A stretch of 64,000 bases of DNA from Catonella massiliensis (lineage in GTDB: Bacteria; Bacillota; Clostridia; Lachnospirales; Lachnospiraceae), in the NCBI RefSeq assembly GCF_016651435.1, contig NZ_JAEPRJ010000001.1, positions 1,674,001 to 1,738,000 on the forward strand. Reading direction: 5' to 3'. The position numbers were made by a program, and so were the translations under genes. The notes beneath the pieces were generated by a model. That model did not search any database. It was given only the letters and a program-made list of their open reading frames with translations, and was not told where the DNA came from. How positions within the stretch are numbered: position 1 is the first letter of the stretch; each line of letters starts with the position of its first letter. This document shows, in pieces, positions 27,381 to 36,492 of this stretch.

Positions 27381-28757
27381 CTATTTCCTGTTCGATTTTA
27401 CTTTTGCTTTTGTCTTAGGTTTAGACCACTTACCATATGTATACTCACCTTTTACTGTCCTTTGGCTCTTAGCCTGAACGCTGAAGAAAACCGGCTTTTT
27501 CTTTAAGGTTGCATTTACATAGATGGTTGTAACACCCTTCTTGTCATCATGGTATACGTTAAGATTGTCTATACCCTCGTAATTTACAGGAACAGCCATC
27601 TTACCTGTGCTGTCATAAGCACCCCATTTCTTACCGGCTCTTACTACAACAGCCTCATCATTATAGTTTATTACTTCCTCATACCTTACCGGGATAACAA
27701 CCTTTCCTGCTCTGTTTATATATCCTGTCATACCGTCAAGGTCAACTCTAATAAGCGACATACCTTCATTGTTGAAAATAGAATCGTATATTATTTTACA
27801 CTTCAACTCACCGTTTTTGTCTATTAGGCCCCATCTTCCATTGATACTAACACTAGCAAGTCCTTTGTCAAATTTCCCTGCTTCATCATACTGAGGAGAT
27901 ATAACTTCTTCTCCTGATCCATCTATATATCCCCAGTTACCCTCAAGTCTAACTCCAGCTCTGTTTTCACTAAACTCCTTTATTTCATCATACTTTGGAG
28001 TAATTACTTCTTCACCTCTTTGGTTGATATAACCCCACTTACCATCTAACTTTACTCCAGCAAGTCCATCAGCAAAAGCAGTCACAGCATCATATTTTAC
28101 AGGTGTAATTTCTTTTCCGGTTTCGCTAATAAAGCCCCATTTATCTCCGAGTTTCACCTGATACGGAGCATGCGCTATATCATTTATATCATCATATTTA
28201 GGAGGTATTATCTCCTTACCATCAGCCACCAGCCCCTTTTTTCCATCTAGTACGACCTTTGCTACAGCACCGTCAAACTTTTCAATGTCATCATATTTAA
28301 CAGGAATTATTACATCCCCATCAGTAGTAACAAGTCCCCATTTGCCATCTTTCTTAACCTTTACACCTGTGAACATTATTTCTTTAACTTCATCGAACTT
28401 TGGGGACACAGTCTCCTTTCCAAGCTCATTTACAAAGCCCCACTTACCGTCTTTCTTAACTGCTATGGCTATAGTACCATAGGTATCATTTAGCTTTTCA
28501 ACCTTCACATCCTGGTATATAAAACCTGTAATCTTCTTTCCGTTAGTCTTTACAATTGCCCATTTGCCCTTAGACTTGACAGCCTTTACATCAGGAAATA
28601 TCCCTATTTCCTTTTCGTATTTCGCCTTTTTTGCAGCAACTATGTTGTTCGCTGAAGCATATGTGTGATTGCTTCCAGCCATAGTCTGAACCGGGTTTAT
28701 AAGTAATGCAGTCAATGGAACCAAGGCAACAGCCTTTGTTAATATTTTGTTATACAT
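27381..28757 (-). CDS. Secreted WG-repeat protein (divergent)
   Basis: 458 residues from ATG at 28757, chosen for GGGAG eight bases upstream rather than the ATG 14 codons earlier. A signal peptide (MYNKILTKAVALVPLTALLI..) is followed by about nine WG repeats (KWGFVNELGKETVSPKFDE, KWGYINQRGEEVITPKYDE and so on) with a period near 35 residues. A basic Lys-rich tail ends the protein. The repeats are much more diverged than in copies A and B, so this is an older lineage. It is exported and probably binds the cell envelope. It is followed closely by the amylase gene. Confidence 0.88.
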   Translation of the reverse strand: MYNKILTKAVALVPLTALLINPVQTMAGSNHTYASANNIVAAKKAKYEKEIGIFPDVKAVKSKGKWAIVKTNGKKITGFIYQDVKVEKLNDTYGTIAIAVKKDGKWGFVNELGKETVSPKFDEVKEIMFTGVKVKKDGKWGLVTTDGDVIIPVKYDDIEKFDGAVAKVVLDGKKGLVADGKEIIPPKYDDINDIAHAPYQVKLGDKWGFISETGKEITPVKYDAVTAFADGLAGVKLDGKWGYINQRGEEVITPKYDEIKEFSENRAGVRLEGNWGYIDGSGEEVISPQYDEAGKFDKGLASVSINGRWGLIDKNGELKCKIIYDSIFNNEGMSLIRVDLDGMTGYINRAGKVVIPVRYEEVINYNDEAVVVRAGKKWGAYDSTGKMAVPVNYEGIDNLNVYHDDKKGVTTIYVNATLKKKPVFFSVQAKSQRTVKGEYTYGKWSKPKTKAKVKSNRK

Positions 28758-28850
28758 AGTTTTTCTCCCTTTATTTATGTTTTTCTCGGAATCAGGCACA
28801 AGAAATTTATAATACTTTTAGAGTATCACTTTTAGTAATTTTTAAAAATA

Positions 28851-29345
28851 TTACATAATAAGCCTAATCTTCAACCGCTTTAAGACTTCCTCATCAATTA
28901 TACCTATCAGTGCCCCTGTAACAGTTCCAACAAGTATAAGATAAGATAGATAGGTAAATACCGCAGGCAGCTTAAGTAATATCATAGCACATAAAAGCTG
29001 CCCAATATTATGTGCTACCCCTCCTGCCATGCTTACCCCTATCATTCCGAAGAAGTCCGTCCTTTTTAGGAGCATCATCACAACTAAGCTTAACACTCCA
29101 CCTGAAAGCCCATATATTGCACTATAAGGATTGCCAAAGGTAAGTCCCACAAGGATGATTCTTATAATTGATACTGTTATCCCTGCTTTTGCCCCACCTG
29201 TGTACAAGGCAACGAGAACAGCAATATTCGCCAGTCCAAGCTTCATACCCGGTATGTGAAAGTTAAATGGAATAAGTACCTCTATATAGCTTGCTATGAA
29301 CGCAAGAGACACAAGTATTCCATACAACGAAACTTTTTTAGCCAC
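28851..29345 (-). CDS. Gx transporter family membrane protein
   Basis: 164 residues with five to six membrane segments and the conserved IPGMKLGLANIAVLVAL stretch of the family often annotated as heptaprenyl diphosphate synthase component I or Gx transporter (PF07456). It resembles small S-component-like membrane proteins; its substrate is not established. It is eight bases downstream of the NusG-domain-II gene, a pairing common in Clostridia. The two probably act together in membrane redox or quinone-related metabolism (inference). Confidence 0.85.
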   Translation of the reverse strand: MAKKVSLYGILVSLAFIASYIEVLIPFNFHIPGMKLGLANIAVLVALYTGGAKAGITVSIIRIILVGLTFGNPYSAIYGLSGGVLSLVVMMLLKRTDFFGMIGVSMAGGVAHNIGQLLCAMILLKLPAVFTYLSYLILVGTVTGALIGIIDEEVLKRLKIRLIM

Positions 29346-29353
29346 TTTACCCC

Positions 29354-29752
29354 CTAACCTGAAACCCCGTCAATCACAGGCTCTTCTTCATTTGCATCCA
29401 CTATCTTAATTACCACCCTGTTTGGCAGGCAGACTAACATTTCTCCTGCTTTGCTGATTTTACCCTGCTTCATACATTGTTTGTCAGGACAGCTTGCTTC
29501 TTCTATATAAGCCTTCCCATCCTTTATTACAAGTTTATTCGTGCCCAAATGAGAACCTTCAAGAAGGTAAACTCCATCCTCTTTAAGAGGATATTCCGAC
29601 TTTTTTTCACCGTCAATTGAGATAACCACAGTTTTATTTCCATCATTACCTGAAGCCCCGATTACATCGACCGCAAAAAGAGCCGCTGCTATTACAAGCA
29701 AAACCAATCCCAAAACGGCATCATGTCTTCTTTTTTTCTTATATTTATCCAT
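29354..29752 (-). CDS. NusG domain II-containing protein
   Basis: 132 residues from ATG at 29752. One membrane anchor near residues 12-32 precedes an extracytoplasmic NusG_II domain with the characteristic CPDKQCMKQG and the closing LVCLPNRVVIKI. Upstream TTG codons offer other starts with a GGAG six bases before one of them, so the N-terminus is uncertain by a few residues. The family is linked to flavin or redox membrane modules; its exact function is unknown. It is transcribed with the Gx transporter gene. Confidence 0.83.
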   Translation of the reverse strand: MDKYKKKRRHDAVLGLVLLVIAAALFAVDVIGASGNDGNKTVVISIDGEKKSEYPLKEDGVYLLEGSHLGTNKLVIKDGKAYIEEASCPDKQCMKQGKISKAGEMLVCLPNRVVIKIVDANEEEPVIDGVSG

Positions 29753-29983
29753 TGTCAAAAACAACTCCGTATTTCTTTAACTCGCAAAGAAGTGAACTGC
29801 AGGATTCACCGCCTGCGGCGGGCCACGTAAGCGACATCTACATATTCGCCGCAGTGCGATCCCTCGGAGAGATTTTTATTTGACAGGTAATTTCGGAGAA
29901 ATTTCCTATTAAATAAAAAAGCTTAATATACTGATATTAAGTTCACGATTAATAAGGTTTTATTTTTAATTGGATTATACGAA

Positions 29984-30021
29984 AAAACCGATTGAAAGTC
30001 AATTAAGACTATCAATCGGGT
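29984..30021 (-). terminator. Terminator downstream of the ISLre2 remnant
   Basis: Minus-strand CCGATTGAtAGTC / GACTtTCAATCGG followed by TTTTTT. The adjoining 29770-29980 holds a GC-rich patch (29808-29875) and an imperfect hairpin near 29878-29920, but no gene. Confidence 0.75.
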
Positions 30022-30132
30022 TTGTGTCAAGTACTCGTTGGCAAATTTCCTTACCTTTTTCTTTTATCATTGTTTTTTATTTTTTTGTACCATAAACAAG
30101 CCCAGGTTATATGCTGAACTGATATTTTCTAT

Positions 30133-31003
30133 TTAGTTGCCAAGTATAAATTTCCTTAATGCCTTTCTACCCGCTGTTAATGATGTACCAGTTAGTGGAA
30201 GACTTCCCCTGCTTACTTCCATATAAGGCAGCCCTTTACCATCTCTACATGGTGATTTTGAAGCACTAAGCGGTTCTTTTATCTCCTTTAGGCTTTCATC
30301 AAATATCAAACTCTCTGAGTACCTTTCCACAGTCTCTATTAGGTTCTTGTTTTCTTTCCTGCACAGAAGCTTTGCAAGATTATCCGCTCCTGCCTCTGAA
30401 CATCTCCATTCAATATTCTTCTTTCTATTTCGTCAGGATTATACTTCTTCTGTATCACAGCTTCCCTCTTTTTGGGAATCCGCGGCTTCCATCCATTCCG
30501 GCAAATACCACTTTCTCTACAAGAGTACTACGGCCTTCTTTTTCTTTCTCTGCATCCCAGCCTTCATACATTGTAAAGGCCTTCATCTTCTTCACATCAA
30601 GCTCTTCCTCTGATGATATTCTCACGCCAAGCTCCTGGGTTACATTCCATACACCTCCGGCACTTATAACCTGTCCTGTTGAAGAACTTAATATCTCCGC
30701 AGATGCCCTGTACGGGAGTTCCGCAACTGAATTAGCGATTTTTTCTGCCAGATTGGTAGATATTAAGCCTATTTTCTCCACTCCCATATACCTGTCCAAA
30801 AGATACACATGTGCCTTCGTTCCATCAGCCAGTCTTGTCTGATATACCCTTCTTTCATACTCGACTTCTCCATATACAGTTTTGACCGAAGTATTTCTCT
30901 TTCCCTTATTCCTGTATTTAGAGGCATCTCTCTCCTTTGACAGCATATCATCATAACTTTCAAGGATATTTTTCGTGTGTTCCCTAGCAATCTTACAGGC
31001 ATT
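30133..31003 (-). pseudogene. ISLre2-family transposase remnant
   Basis: Frame pieces of an UPF0236/ISLre2 transposase are visible on the minus strand. CKIAREHTKNILESYDDML.. runs into SKERDASKYRNKG, RRVYQTRLADGTKAHVYLLD and VFAGMDGSRGFPKRGKL down to about 30455. A different frame then gives the C-terminus, EAGADNLAKLLCRKENKN to ILGN at 30133. The N-terminus is cut by a stop near 31005 and the catalytic centre between the pieces is deleted. It is non-functional. Confidence 0.85.
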
Positions 31004-31127
31004 TTAAAAAATTTCTTGTTCTAAGGTCGTGAATGAAATCAGTTTTTCTTATGCAATAGCATCAGTCATACAGTTTTTCCTTTATGTTATTTTTTTGCAA
31101 ATCAATAATAAAATAAAACTGTGTGAT

Positions 31128-31157
31128 TGGGAAGGGGGCAACCCCTTCTTTTTGCTA
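31128..31157 (+). terminator. Isolated hairpin with T tract
   Basis: GAAGGGG-GCAA-CCCCTTC followed by TTTTT on the plus strand. No plus-strand gene ends here, so it may be left over from the ISLre2 remnant or another lost gene. Confidence 0.5.
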
Positions 31158-31227
31158 TTGCCAATTATAATTATACACTAACTCAGTAATCGTTTGTAAA
31201 TCAATTTTCTGTTAAAGTTCGGTTTTG

Positions 31228-32409
31228 TTAAAGCTTCCTTAAAACTTTTCCTTTTTTATTAATGATATACCAGTTATCTCCTAAACTCACAGGGGCGATT
31301 CCTTCGCTGAAATCACTTGCAGCATCATACTTAGGTTTCACTATCTCCTTCCCATTTTTATCTATAAACCCCCACTTACCATCTATCCATACCTGAGCAA
31401 GCCCGTTTCTAAAATCATTTACTTCACCATACTTGGGCTTTACCACTTCTTTTCCTTTTTTATCCACAAAACCCCACTTGCCTGTTTCATCATATCCTAT
31501 CCGTATTCTAGCCAAGCCTTCTCTAAAATTACCTACTTTATCATACTTAAGTTTTATTATCTCTTTACCTTTTCTATCTATAAAACCATACTTACCTTTT
31601 TTCCGTACCTTAGCCAGTCCTTCACTAAAATTACCCACTTGATCATACTTAGGTTTTATTATCTCTTTACCCTTTTTATTTATAAATCCATAATAGCCTT
31701 TTTCCCAATTTCCTATTCTTACAATAGCTAATCCTTCACTAAAATTACCTGCTTCATCATACTTAGGCTTTATTATCTCTTTACCTTTTCTGTCTGCAAA
31801 ACCATACTTGCCCTTTTCATAATCTCCTATTCTGACCTTAACCAAGCCTTCACTAAAATTACCTACATAATCATACGCTCCGACCTTTACTACCTCTTCT
31901 CCCTTTTTATCTATAAAACTATACACACCTGTTTCATCATCTCCTATTCTCACCTTAGCCAAGCCTTCACTAAAATCATCTGCCTCATCATACTTAGGTT
32001 CTACTATCTCCTTCCCTTTTTTATCTATAAATCCGAACTTACCCGTTTCCTCATCTCCTACCCTTATTCTAGCCAGTCCTTCACTAAAACTCCATATTTC
32101 ATCATAATTTCCAGGCTTTACTATTTCTTTTCCCTTTTTATTTATAACCCCCTCCTTTCCATTCTTAATTACTAAAGCTACTCCTCCACTAAAATTACCT
32201 ATATAACTATATTTTCCGGACTTCACTACCTCTTTACCCTCTTTATCTATTAAACCTACCTTTCCATTTTTAATTATTGTAGCCATACCTTCATGAAAAC
32301 TCCATATACAATTGTACTTAGGCTTTGCAAACACCTCTCCTATCTGAAATATATTTACTATCATACTCATAATTAATAACACCAAAATTTTTTTCATCAC
32401 AGTTCTCAT
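31228..32409 (-). CDS. Secreted WG-repeat protein
   Basis: 393 residues. The signal peptide (MKKILVLLIMSMIVNIFQIG..) is related to that of copies A and B. About ten WG repeats follow, with a period of 34-40 residues because several carry an insertion such as IGDDETGKY before the WGFIDKKGKEI core. The C-terminus (DNWYIINKKGKVLRKL) also matches copies A and B. ATG at 32409 has GAGAGG upstream; a second ATG lies four codons on. Unlike copies A and B, its leader has no tetranucleotide tract. It is exported; its function is unknown. Confidence 0.88.
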   Translation of the reverse strand: MRTVMKKILVLLIMSMIVNIFQIGEVFAKPKYNCIWSFHEGMATIIKNGKVGLIDKEGKEVVKSGKYSYIGNFSGGVALVIKNGKEGVINKKGKEIVKPGNYDEIWSFSEGLARIRVGDEETGKFGFIDKKGKEIVEPKYDEADDFSEGLAKVRIGDDETGVYSFIDKKGEEVVKVGAYDYVGNFSEGLVKVRIGDYEKGKYGFADRKGKEIIKPKYDEAGNFSEGLAIVRIGNWEKGYYGFINKKGKEIIKPKYDQVGNFSEGLAKVRKKGKYGFIDRKGKEIIKLKYDKVGNFREGLARIRIGYDETGKWGFVDKKGKEVVKPKYGEVNDFRNGLAQVWIDGKWGFIDKNGKEIVKPKYDAASDFSEGIAPVSLGDNWYIINKKGKVLRKL

Positions 32410-32507
32410 ACTTATCTCAACCTCTCTTTTGAATTCTTTATAGCCTTAAACTTTGAATTTTTGCAAAAATCGTTTATAGCTTTAACTATTGATACATCAT
32501 ACTAAAT

Positions 32508-32552
32508 AAAAAATGCCTCAAATCTATGTCAAGTCTGAGGCATTTTTCTTTT
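32508..32552. terminator. Terminator of asd
   Basis: AAAAATGCCTCA..TGAGGCATTTTT hairpin with A and T tracts on both sides; it works on the minus strand for asd and could also act on the plus strand. Confidence 0.88.
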
Positions 32553-32566
32553 AAATATTCTATTTT

Positions 32567-33649
32567 TTATTTTTTCTGAATTCTACCCTGCTTTACAAGG
32601 AGTTCTGCTATAAGCACTGCTCCACCTGCTGCTCCTCTTAACGTATTGTGGGAAAGTCCTACAAACTTGTACTGGAAGAGACTGTCTTCACGAAGTCTTC
32701 CTATGGAAACTCCCATTCCTCTCTCATAGTTTACATCAAGAGATACCTGAGGGCGGTTGTCCTCCTCAAGATACTGGATAAAGTGCTTAGGAGCACTTGG
32801 AAGTTCAAGCTCCTGTGGAAGTCCCTTGAAGCTTCTCCACTTTGCTATCATCTCTACTTTAGAAGGTTTCTTCTCAAAATCTACAAATACTGCAGCTGTA
32901 TGACCGTTAAGTACAGGCACTCTTATACACTGGGTCGTAATAAGCGGAGCCTCAGCCTTAACTATGACACCGTTTTCAATCTTACCCCAGATACGAAGAG
33001 GTTCCTGCTCACTCTTTTCTTCTTCTCCTCCGATGTAAGGAATGATATTGCCAACCATTTCAGGCCAGTCACTAAAGTTCTTGCCTGCACCTGAGATTGC
33101 CTGATAGGTAGTAGCTACTACTCTTACAGGATTGAACTCCTTTAAGGCATGAAGTGCAGGAGCATAACTCTGGATTGAGCAGTTTGGCTTAACTGCAATA
33201 AAGCCTCTCTTAGTACCAAGTCTTTCCTGCTGGAACTTGATGACCTCAAGGTGCTCAGGGTTAAGCTCTGGCACAACCATAGGTACATCAGGTGTCCATC
33301 TGTGAGCAGAATTATTGGATACTACAGGAGTCTCAGTCTTTGCATAAGCCTCTTCTATAGCCTTAATCTCATCCTTTGTCATATCCACCGCACTAAATAC
33401 AAAGTCAACCTGAGAACTAACCTTCTCTACGTCATTTACATTTTCAACAATTAACTTCTTTACCTTCTCAGGCATTGGAGTATCAAGCTTCCATCTGTCT
33501 CCAACTGCTTCTTCATAAGTCTTCCCGGCACTTCTTGGAGAAGCTGCCACGCAGACTACATCAAACCATTCGTGATTCTCTAGCAGAGAAAGAAATCTCT
33601 GGCCTACCATACCTGTTGCGCCAAGCACACCAACTTTTAATTTTTCCAT
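32567..33649 (-). CDS. asd: Aspartate-semialdehyde dehydrogenase
   Basis: 360 residues of the archaeal/fungal-type Asd branch. The Rossmann motif GATGMVGQRF is at residues 10-19, the catalytic Cys at C156 in KPNCSIQ, and substrate-binding HTAAVFVDF lies in the C-terminal half. It reduces aspartyl phosphate to aspartate semialdehyde with NADPH for lysine/diaminopimelate, threonine and methionine synthesis. It is monocistronic, with its own promoter and terminator. No lysine riboswitch fits in the ~70-base leader. AAGGAGAT precedes the ATG. Confidence 0.95.
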   Translation of the reverse strand: MEKLKVGVLGATGMVGQRFLSLLENHEWFDVVCVAASPRSAGKTYEEAVGDRWKLDTPMPEKVKKLIVENVNDVEKVSSQVDFVFSAVDMTKDEIKAIEEAYAKTETPVVSNNSAHRWTPDVPMVVPELNPEHLEVIKFQQERLGTKRGFIAVKPNCSIQSYAPALHALKEFNPVRVVATTYQAISGAGKNFSDWPEMVGNIIPYIGGEEEKSEQEPLRIWGKIENGVIVKAEAPLITTQCIRVPVLNGHTAAVFVDFEKKPSKVEMIAKWRSFKGLPQELELPSAPKHFIQYLEEDNRPQVSLDVNYERGMGVSIGRLREDSLFQYKFVGLSHNTLRGAAGGAVLIAELLVKQGRIQKK

Positions 33650-33716
33650 ATCTATCTCCTTGTCCTTCGCCTGTCTTTCTCAGACGAACATTTGTCTTTT
33701 TATCGATATAACGGCT

Positions 33717-33745
33717 ATAGTACTACTTTTAGGGCTGAAATTCAA
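33717..33745 (-). promoter_or_regulatory. Promoter of asd
   Basis: Minus-strand TTGAAT, 17-base spacer, TACTAT, about 70 bases upstream of the asd start codon. Confidence 0.55.
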
Positions 33746-33770
33746 GGTTATTTTCAATATAATTTTAATT

Positions 33771-34712
33771 TTAGCAAATGTTTACAAAGGTGATTTCACA
33801 TTTCTTTATTTTTGATGTACTATTACCATCTAAAAAGCTTATATCATAGTCATCAAGTTCTGTAATGTACCAGTCCTTTTGAAACACATTCATACCATAC
33901 TTCTTTCTTGCCTTTTTTGTCTTATTAGACTTGTATGGCTTTTTATTCTTGTTTTTATTCTTATTCTTCTGTACCTTACTTTCAGGCTGGCTGCTGCCGT
34001 CTTTGTAATTAATCCTTATGCCGGGTTGAACATTGTAGCAATATACATTGAATGAAATTCCTTCGCCTCCATCCTCTACAGACTGTGCTTCCATCTGTAC
34101 ACCACGGGCAACTAAATCATTTCCCTTAAATATAGGCCTTACTCTATAAAGAACATGATTGCCTGTAGACTTCACATAGTCTGCAACCTGAATCTCAAAA
34201 GGCAGCATTCCTTCTACATTAAAATATCTTGTTCCCGTTATCAGGTTTCTTTCATTTGCATTTTCTCCTGCAAGCATAAAGGCAATCAGGTGGCATCTAT
34301 TGTACAAATACCTGTCTTCAAGTATATCATCATACTTCACTGTATGCCAACCGCTTGGGCGCACATCTCTAATTGATTCTCTTGGGCTGGTAGGCATTAA
34401 CTCCTTGCCTACATTTGCAAATGCAGGGCCGCATCTGCCTAGCTTATCAAGCTTACTGTATTCCTCTACTCTGTCTTTGTCCTTTTCTGAAAATGACGGC
34501 TTATTGTCATTTATTTCAACATAAGGAATGCCTCTGTACTTTGGCACATCCTTTATATCAACAGGTATACTTCTATCATTTTTATCATATACTTTTACAT
34601 TGTCAGAAGTACCAAATAGACCAAGGTCACTTATGTTACAGCCTGCAAATGCCAGTCCAATTACAGATAGCAGAATGAGCAGGTTATTCTTTATTTTTCT
34701 AAAGCTTCGCAT
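33771..34712 (-). CDS. EndA/NucA-like DNA/RNA non-specific endonuclease lipoprotein
   Basis: 313 residues from ATG at 34712 (GGAG eight bases upstream; the ATG seven codons earlier has no site). A lipoprotein signal ends in AFAGC. The nuclease domain carries YNRCHLIAFMLAGENANERNLITGTRYFN, the beta-beta-alpha metal site in which RCH takes the place of the DRGH motif, as in streptococcal EndA relatives. A Lys/Asn-rich linker (KNKNKNKNKK) leads to a short C-terminal extension without known fold. It is surface-anchored and probably degrades extracellular DNA for nutrition, uptake or matrix release. Confidence 0.87.
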   Translation of the reverse strand: MRSFRKIKNNLLILLSVIGLAFAGCNISDLGLFGTSDNVKVYDKNDRSIPVDIKDVPKYRGIPYVEINDNKPSFSEKDKDRVEEYSKLDKLGRCGPAFANVGKELMPTSPRESIRDVRPSGWHTVKYDDILEDRYLYNRCHLIAFMLAGENANERNLITGTRYFNVEGMLPFEIQVADYVKSTGNHVLYRVRPIFKGNDLVARGVQMEAQSVEDGGEGISFNVYCYNVQPGIRINYKDGSSQPESKVQKNKNKNKNKKPYKSNKTKKARKKYGMNVFQKDWYITELDDYDISFLDGNSTSKIKKCEITFVNIC

Positions 34713-34895
34713 TAAACTGTCTCCTAAATACAAATATTATCTCTAACAGACACCAAACATAAGTTTGATTATAACAGTTTAAGCCCAATATTACAACAGG
34801 GTGAAGGTGTTTCTCTAATGATTTTTGATTATAGATGATAAACTTAAGTATTCCGTTAACAAATTCTAATTTGTGGAGTTATATAATCTAACCTA

Positions 34896-34992
34896 AGTGA
34901 CGCTCCGAATGATAACATTTCAGACTCGCTCCGGCATCCGCTTCGCTTCGCCTAATGCGCTCGCTTAGAATTTATCATTCGAAGCTGGCACC
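34896..34992. repeat. 97-bp palindromic repeat, copy 1
   Basis: Matches the reverse complement of 43368-43464 at 94 of 97 positions. Inside, GCTCCGAATGATAA (34902-34915) is mirrored by TTATCATTCGaAGC (34972-34985), around a GC-rich centre unlike the AT-rich flanks. It is a MITE- or REP-like element. The rest of 34713-35260 shows no gene; AT-rich promoter-like TATAAT lies near 35237. Confidence 0.9.
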
Positions 34993-35283
34993 TTAAATTT
35001 ATGCAAATAATAACTAGAATACCGAATGAAAGACAGACACTACCTCCTGCCCCATGTGGCTGGTGTGTTTGTTTATGTCGGCTTATCAATCAAACAGCCT
35101 GAGCTGATAATACATTAAAAAATTCCTGAATCCGTGCAGTTATAGATCTAGCTTTCACGAAAATGCCTACAATACCATGGCTTATTAAAAGTTTTATATT
35201 TTATTACAATTTACCTGTAAGGTGAAGCCATATCATGATATAATAGTCCTGTAAATCAATGGTTTCGGGAGAAAAATATCTTT

Positions 35284-35671
35284 AATCATAAACGTCATAT
35301 TACACTTGAAAACAGTAACATAATTGTTAAATTTACAAACGAGCAATTCATCCCTGCAAGTGGTCTAGCTGTCGTAGGCGCATTGCTTGGCAAACGAAAT
35401 TCCACAAAAAACTTAACCATATGGATGTGACTAAGAACCGTTCACAGCGCCAGATTAAGAATGGAGATATTATCCTTACATACATCGGCATGTACCTCTA
35501 GACATTGATGTTACGCCTATGGACAATTCAAATACTTCAAAGCAGTGTGTTTCAAGAACCTATAAGGGTTTTGAAGGCAATGCACCAATGATGGCTTATA
35601 TTGGTACGGCAGGCTATGCAGTGAATTTTGAACTCCATGAAGGAAAGCAGGAGCGGCTAATCGTTTATTAA
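35284..35671 (+). pseudogene. IS1380-family transposase remnant
   Basis: Three frame pieces of an IS1380-type transposase: NEQFIPASGLAVVGALLGKR, then MDVTKNRSQRQIKNGDIILTYIG, then DIDVTPMDNSNTSKQCVSRT..MMAYIGTAGY (containing the first catalytic Asp) ending at a stop. Frameshifts separate the pieces, an internal part is missing, and the C-terminal half is absent. It is dead. Confidence 0.85.
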
Positions 35672-35769
35672 CCTTAAACATACCTATGCGCTTCTAACTT
35701 AACCTTTTACTAAGTTATAATCTTACACCTCCTCATTTAAACTATATCTAATTATGGAGGTGATAAGCA

Positions 35770-36111
35770 TTGGACGAAAAAGAGAATTATAAGGACATTG
35801 GCAGGAGAATATCAGCAATACGTAAAAAAAATGGAATGACTCAGGAAGCTCTTGCAAATATGCTCTCTGTTACAACGAAACATATCAGCCATGTAGAGAA
35901 TGGTACAAGTATGCTTTCTTTGAAGGCTTTTATCTTATTCTGTACTGAATTTTCATGCAGCCTAGACTATCTTATTTTTGGCAGGAACTTTTCAAATTTT
36001 GCTTTGCCTGATGGTATAAATGAGCTGATAAATGTTGGCTCTGAAAAAGATAGGGAAAGGCTTTTCAGGTATCTTGAAATTTTCGCAGAAATTTCAGGCC
36101 AAAAGAAATAA
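35770..36111 (+). CDS. XRE-family HTH regulator
   Basis: 113 residues. A single HTH_3 domain fills residues 9-65 (IGRRISAIRKKNGMTQEALANMLSV..YISHVENG-like). A short C-terminal helix pair (INELINVGSEKDRERLF..) may dimerise. The start is TTG at 35770 with GGAGGTG nine bases upstream. It is a DNA-binding repressor or activator of unknown target. It lies alone on the plus strand, convergent with a 29-codon ORF, and the two share a hairpin at 36157-36192. Confidence 0.88.
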   Translation: MDEKENYKDIGRRISAIRKKNGMTQEALANMLSVTTKHISHVENGTSMLSLKAFILFCTEFSCSLDYLIFGRNFSNFALPDGINELINVGSEKDRERLFRYLEIFAEISGQKK

Positions 36112-36156
36112 GTTCATACAATAATGAACTTAGACTTTATGTTCAGAATCCACTTT

Positions 36157-36192
36157 AAAATAGGTAGAATATGTCAAATATTCCACCTATTT
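36157..36192. terminator. Shared convergent terminator
   Basis: AAATAGGTaGAATAT / AATATTCcACCTATTT hairpin between the XRE gene and the convergent small ORF; AT-rich on both sides. Confidence 0.7.
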
Positions 36193-36222
36193 CAAAGCTT
36201 ATTTACAGCTATTTTATTAAGC

Positions 36223-36312
36223 TTACTTCTCCATTTTCCCATGATACCAGTAATCCCAGTCCTTGCCGTTTTTTTCTCTTGTACTAAACATTGTTTTTAC
36301 TAATGCTGGCAT
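36223..36312 (-). CDS. Small 29-residue ORF with strong ribosome site
   Basis: Reads MPALVKTMFSTREKNGKDWD then YWYHGKMEK and stop. TAAGGAGG lies nine bases before the ATG at 36312, as strong as any site in the window. The peptide is amphipathic and charged, with an aromatic cluster (DWDYWYHG), and has no signal peptide or membrane segment. It is convergent with the XRE gene. It is not recognised. It could be a leaderless bacteriocin-like, toxin-type or signalling peptide, or the start of a degraded gene. Confidence 0.6.
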   Translation of the reverse strand: MPALVKTMFSTREKNGKDWDYWYHGKMEK

Positions 36313-36415
36313 TATCTTATTCCTCCTTATATTTGATTTTATCAGCCCCATCCATACTAGTATCGACACAGTTATAATATTTAATCAAATTATTAAAGAC
36401 TAATTTGGTATCAGA

Positions 36416-36461
36416 AAAAAGAGATATTTAACTTAGTTTATAAGCTAGATATCTCTTATTA
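36416..36461 (-). terminator. Terminator of the YARHG gene
   Basis: Minus-strand AAGAGATAT / ATATCTCTT stem followed by TTTTT (36449-36457/36419-36427). Confidence 0.72.
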
Positions 36462-36492
36462 TGTAATTTTGTTCTAAATGTAAAAATATCAT

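Noticed and set aside
29808-29875. GC-rich patch as an RNA gene
   Set aside because: Short pairing potential only; no recognised RNA family and no promoter.
33650-33770. Lysine riboswitch before asd
   Set aside because: The leader is only ~70 bases from the promoter to the start codon, too short for the lysine riboswitch.
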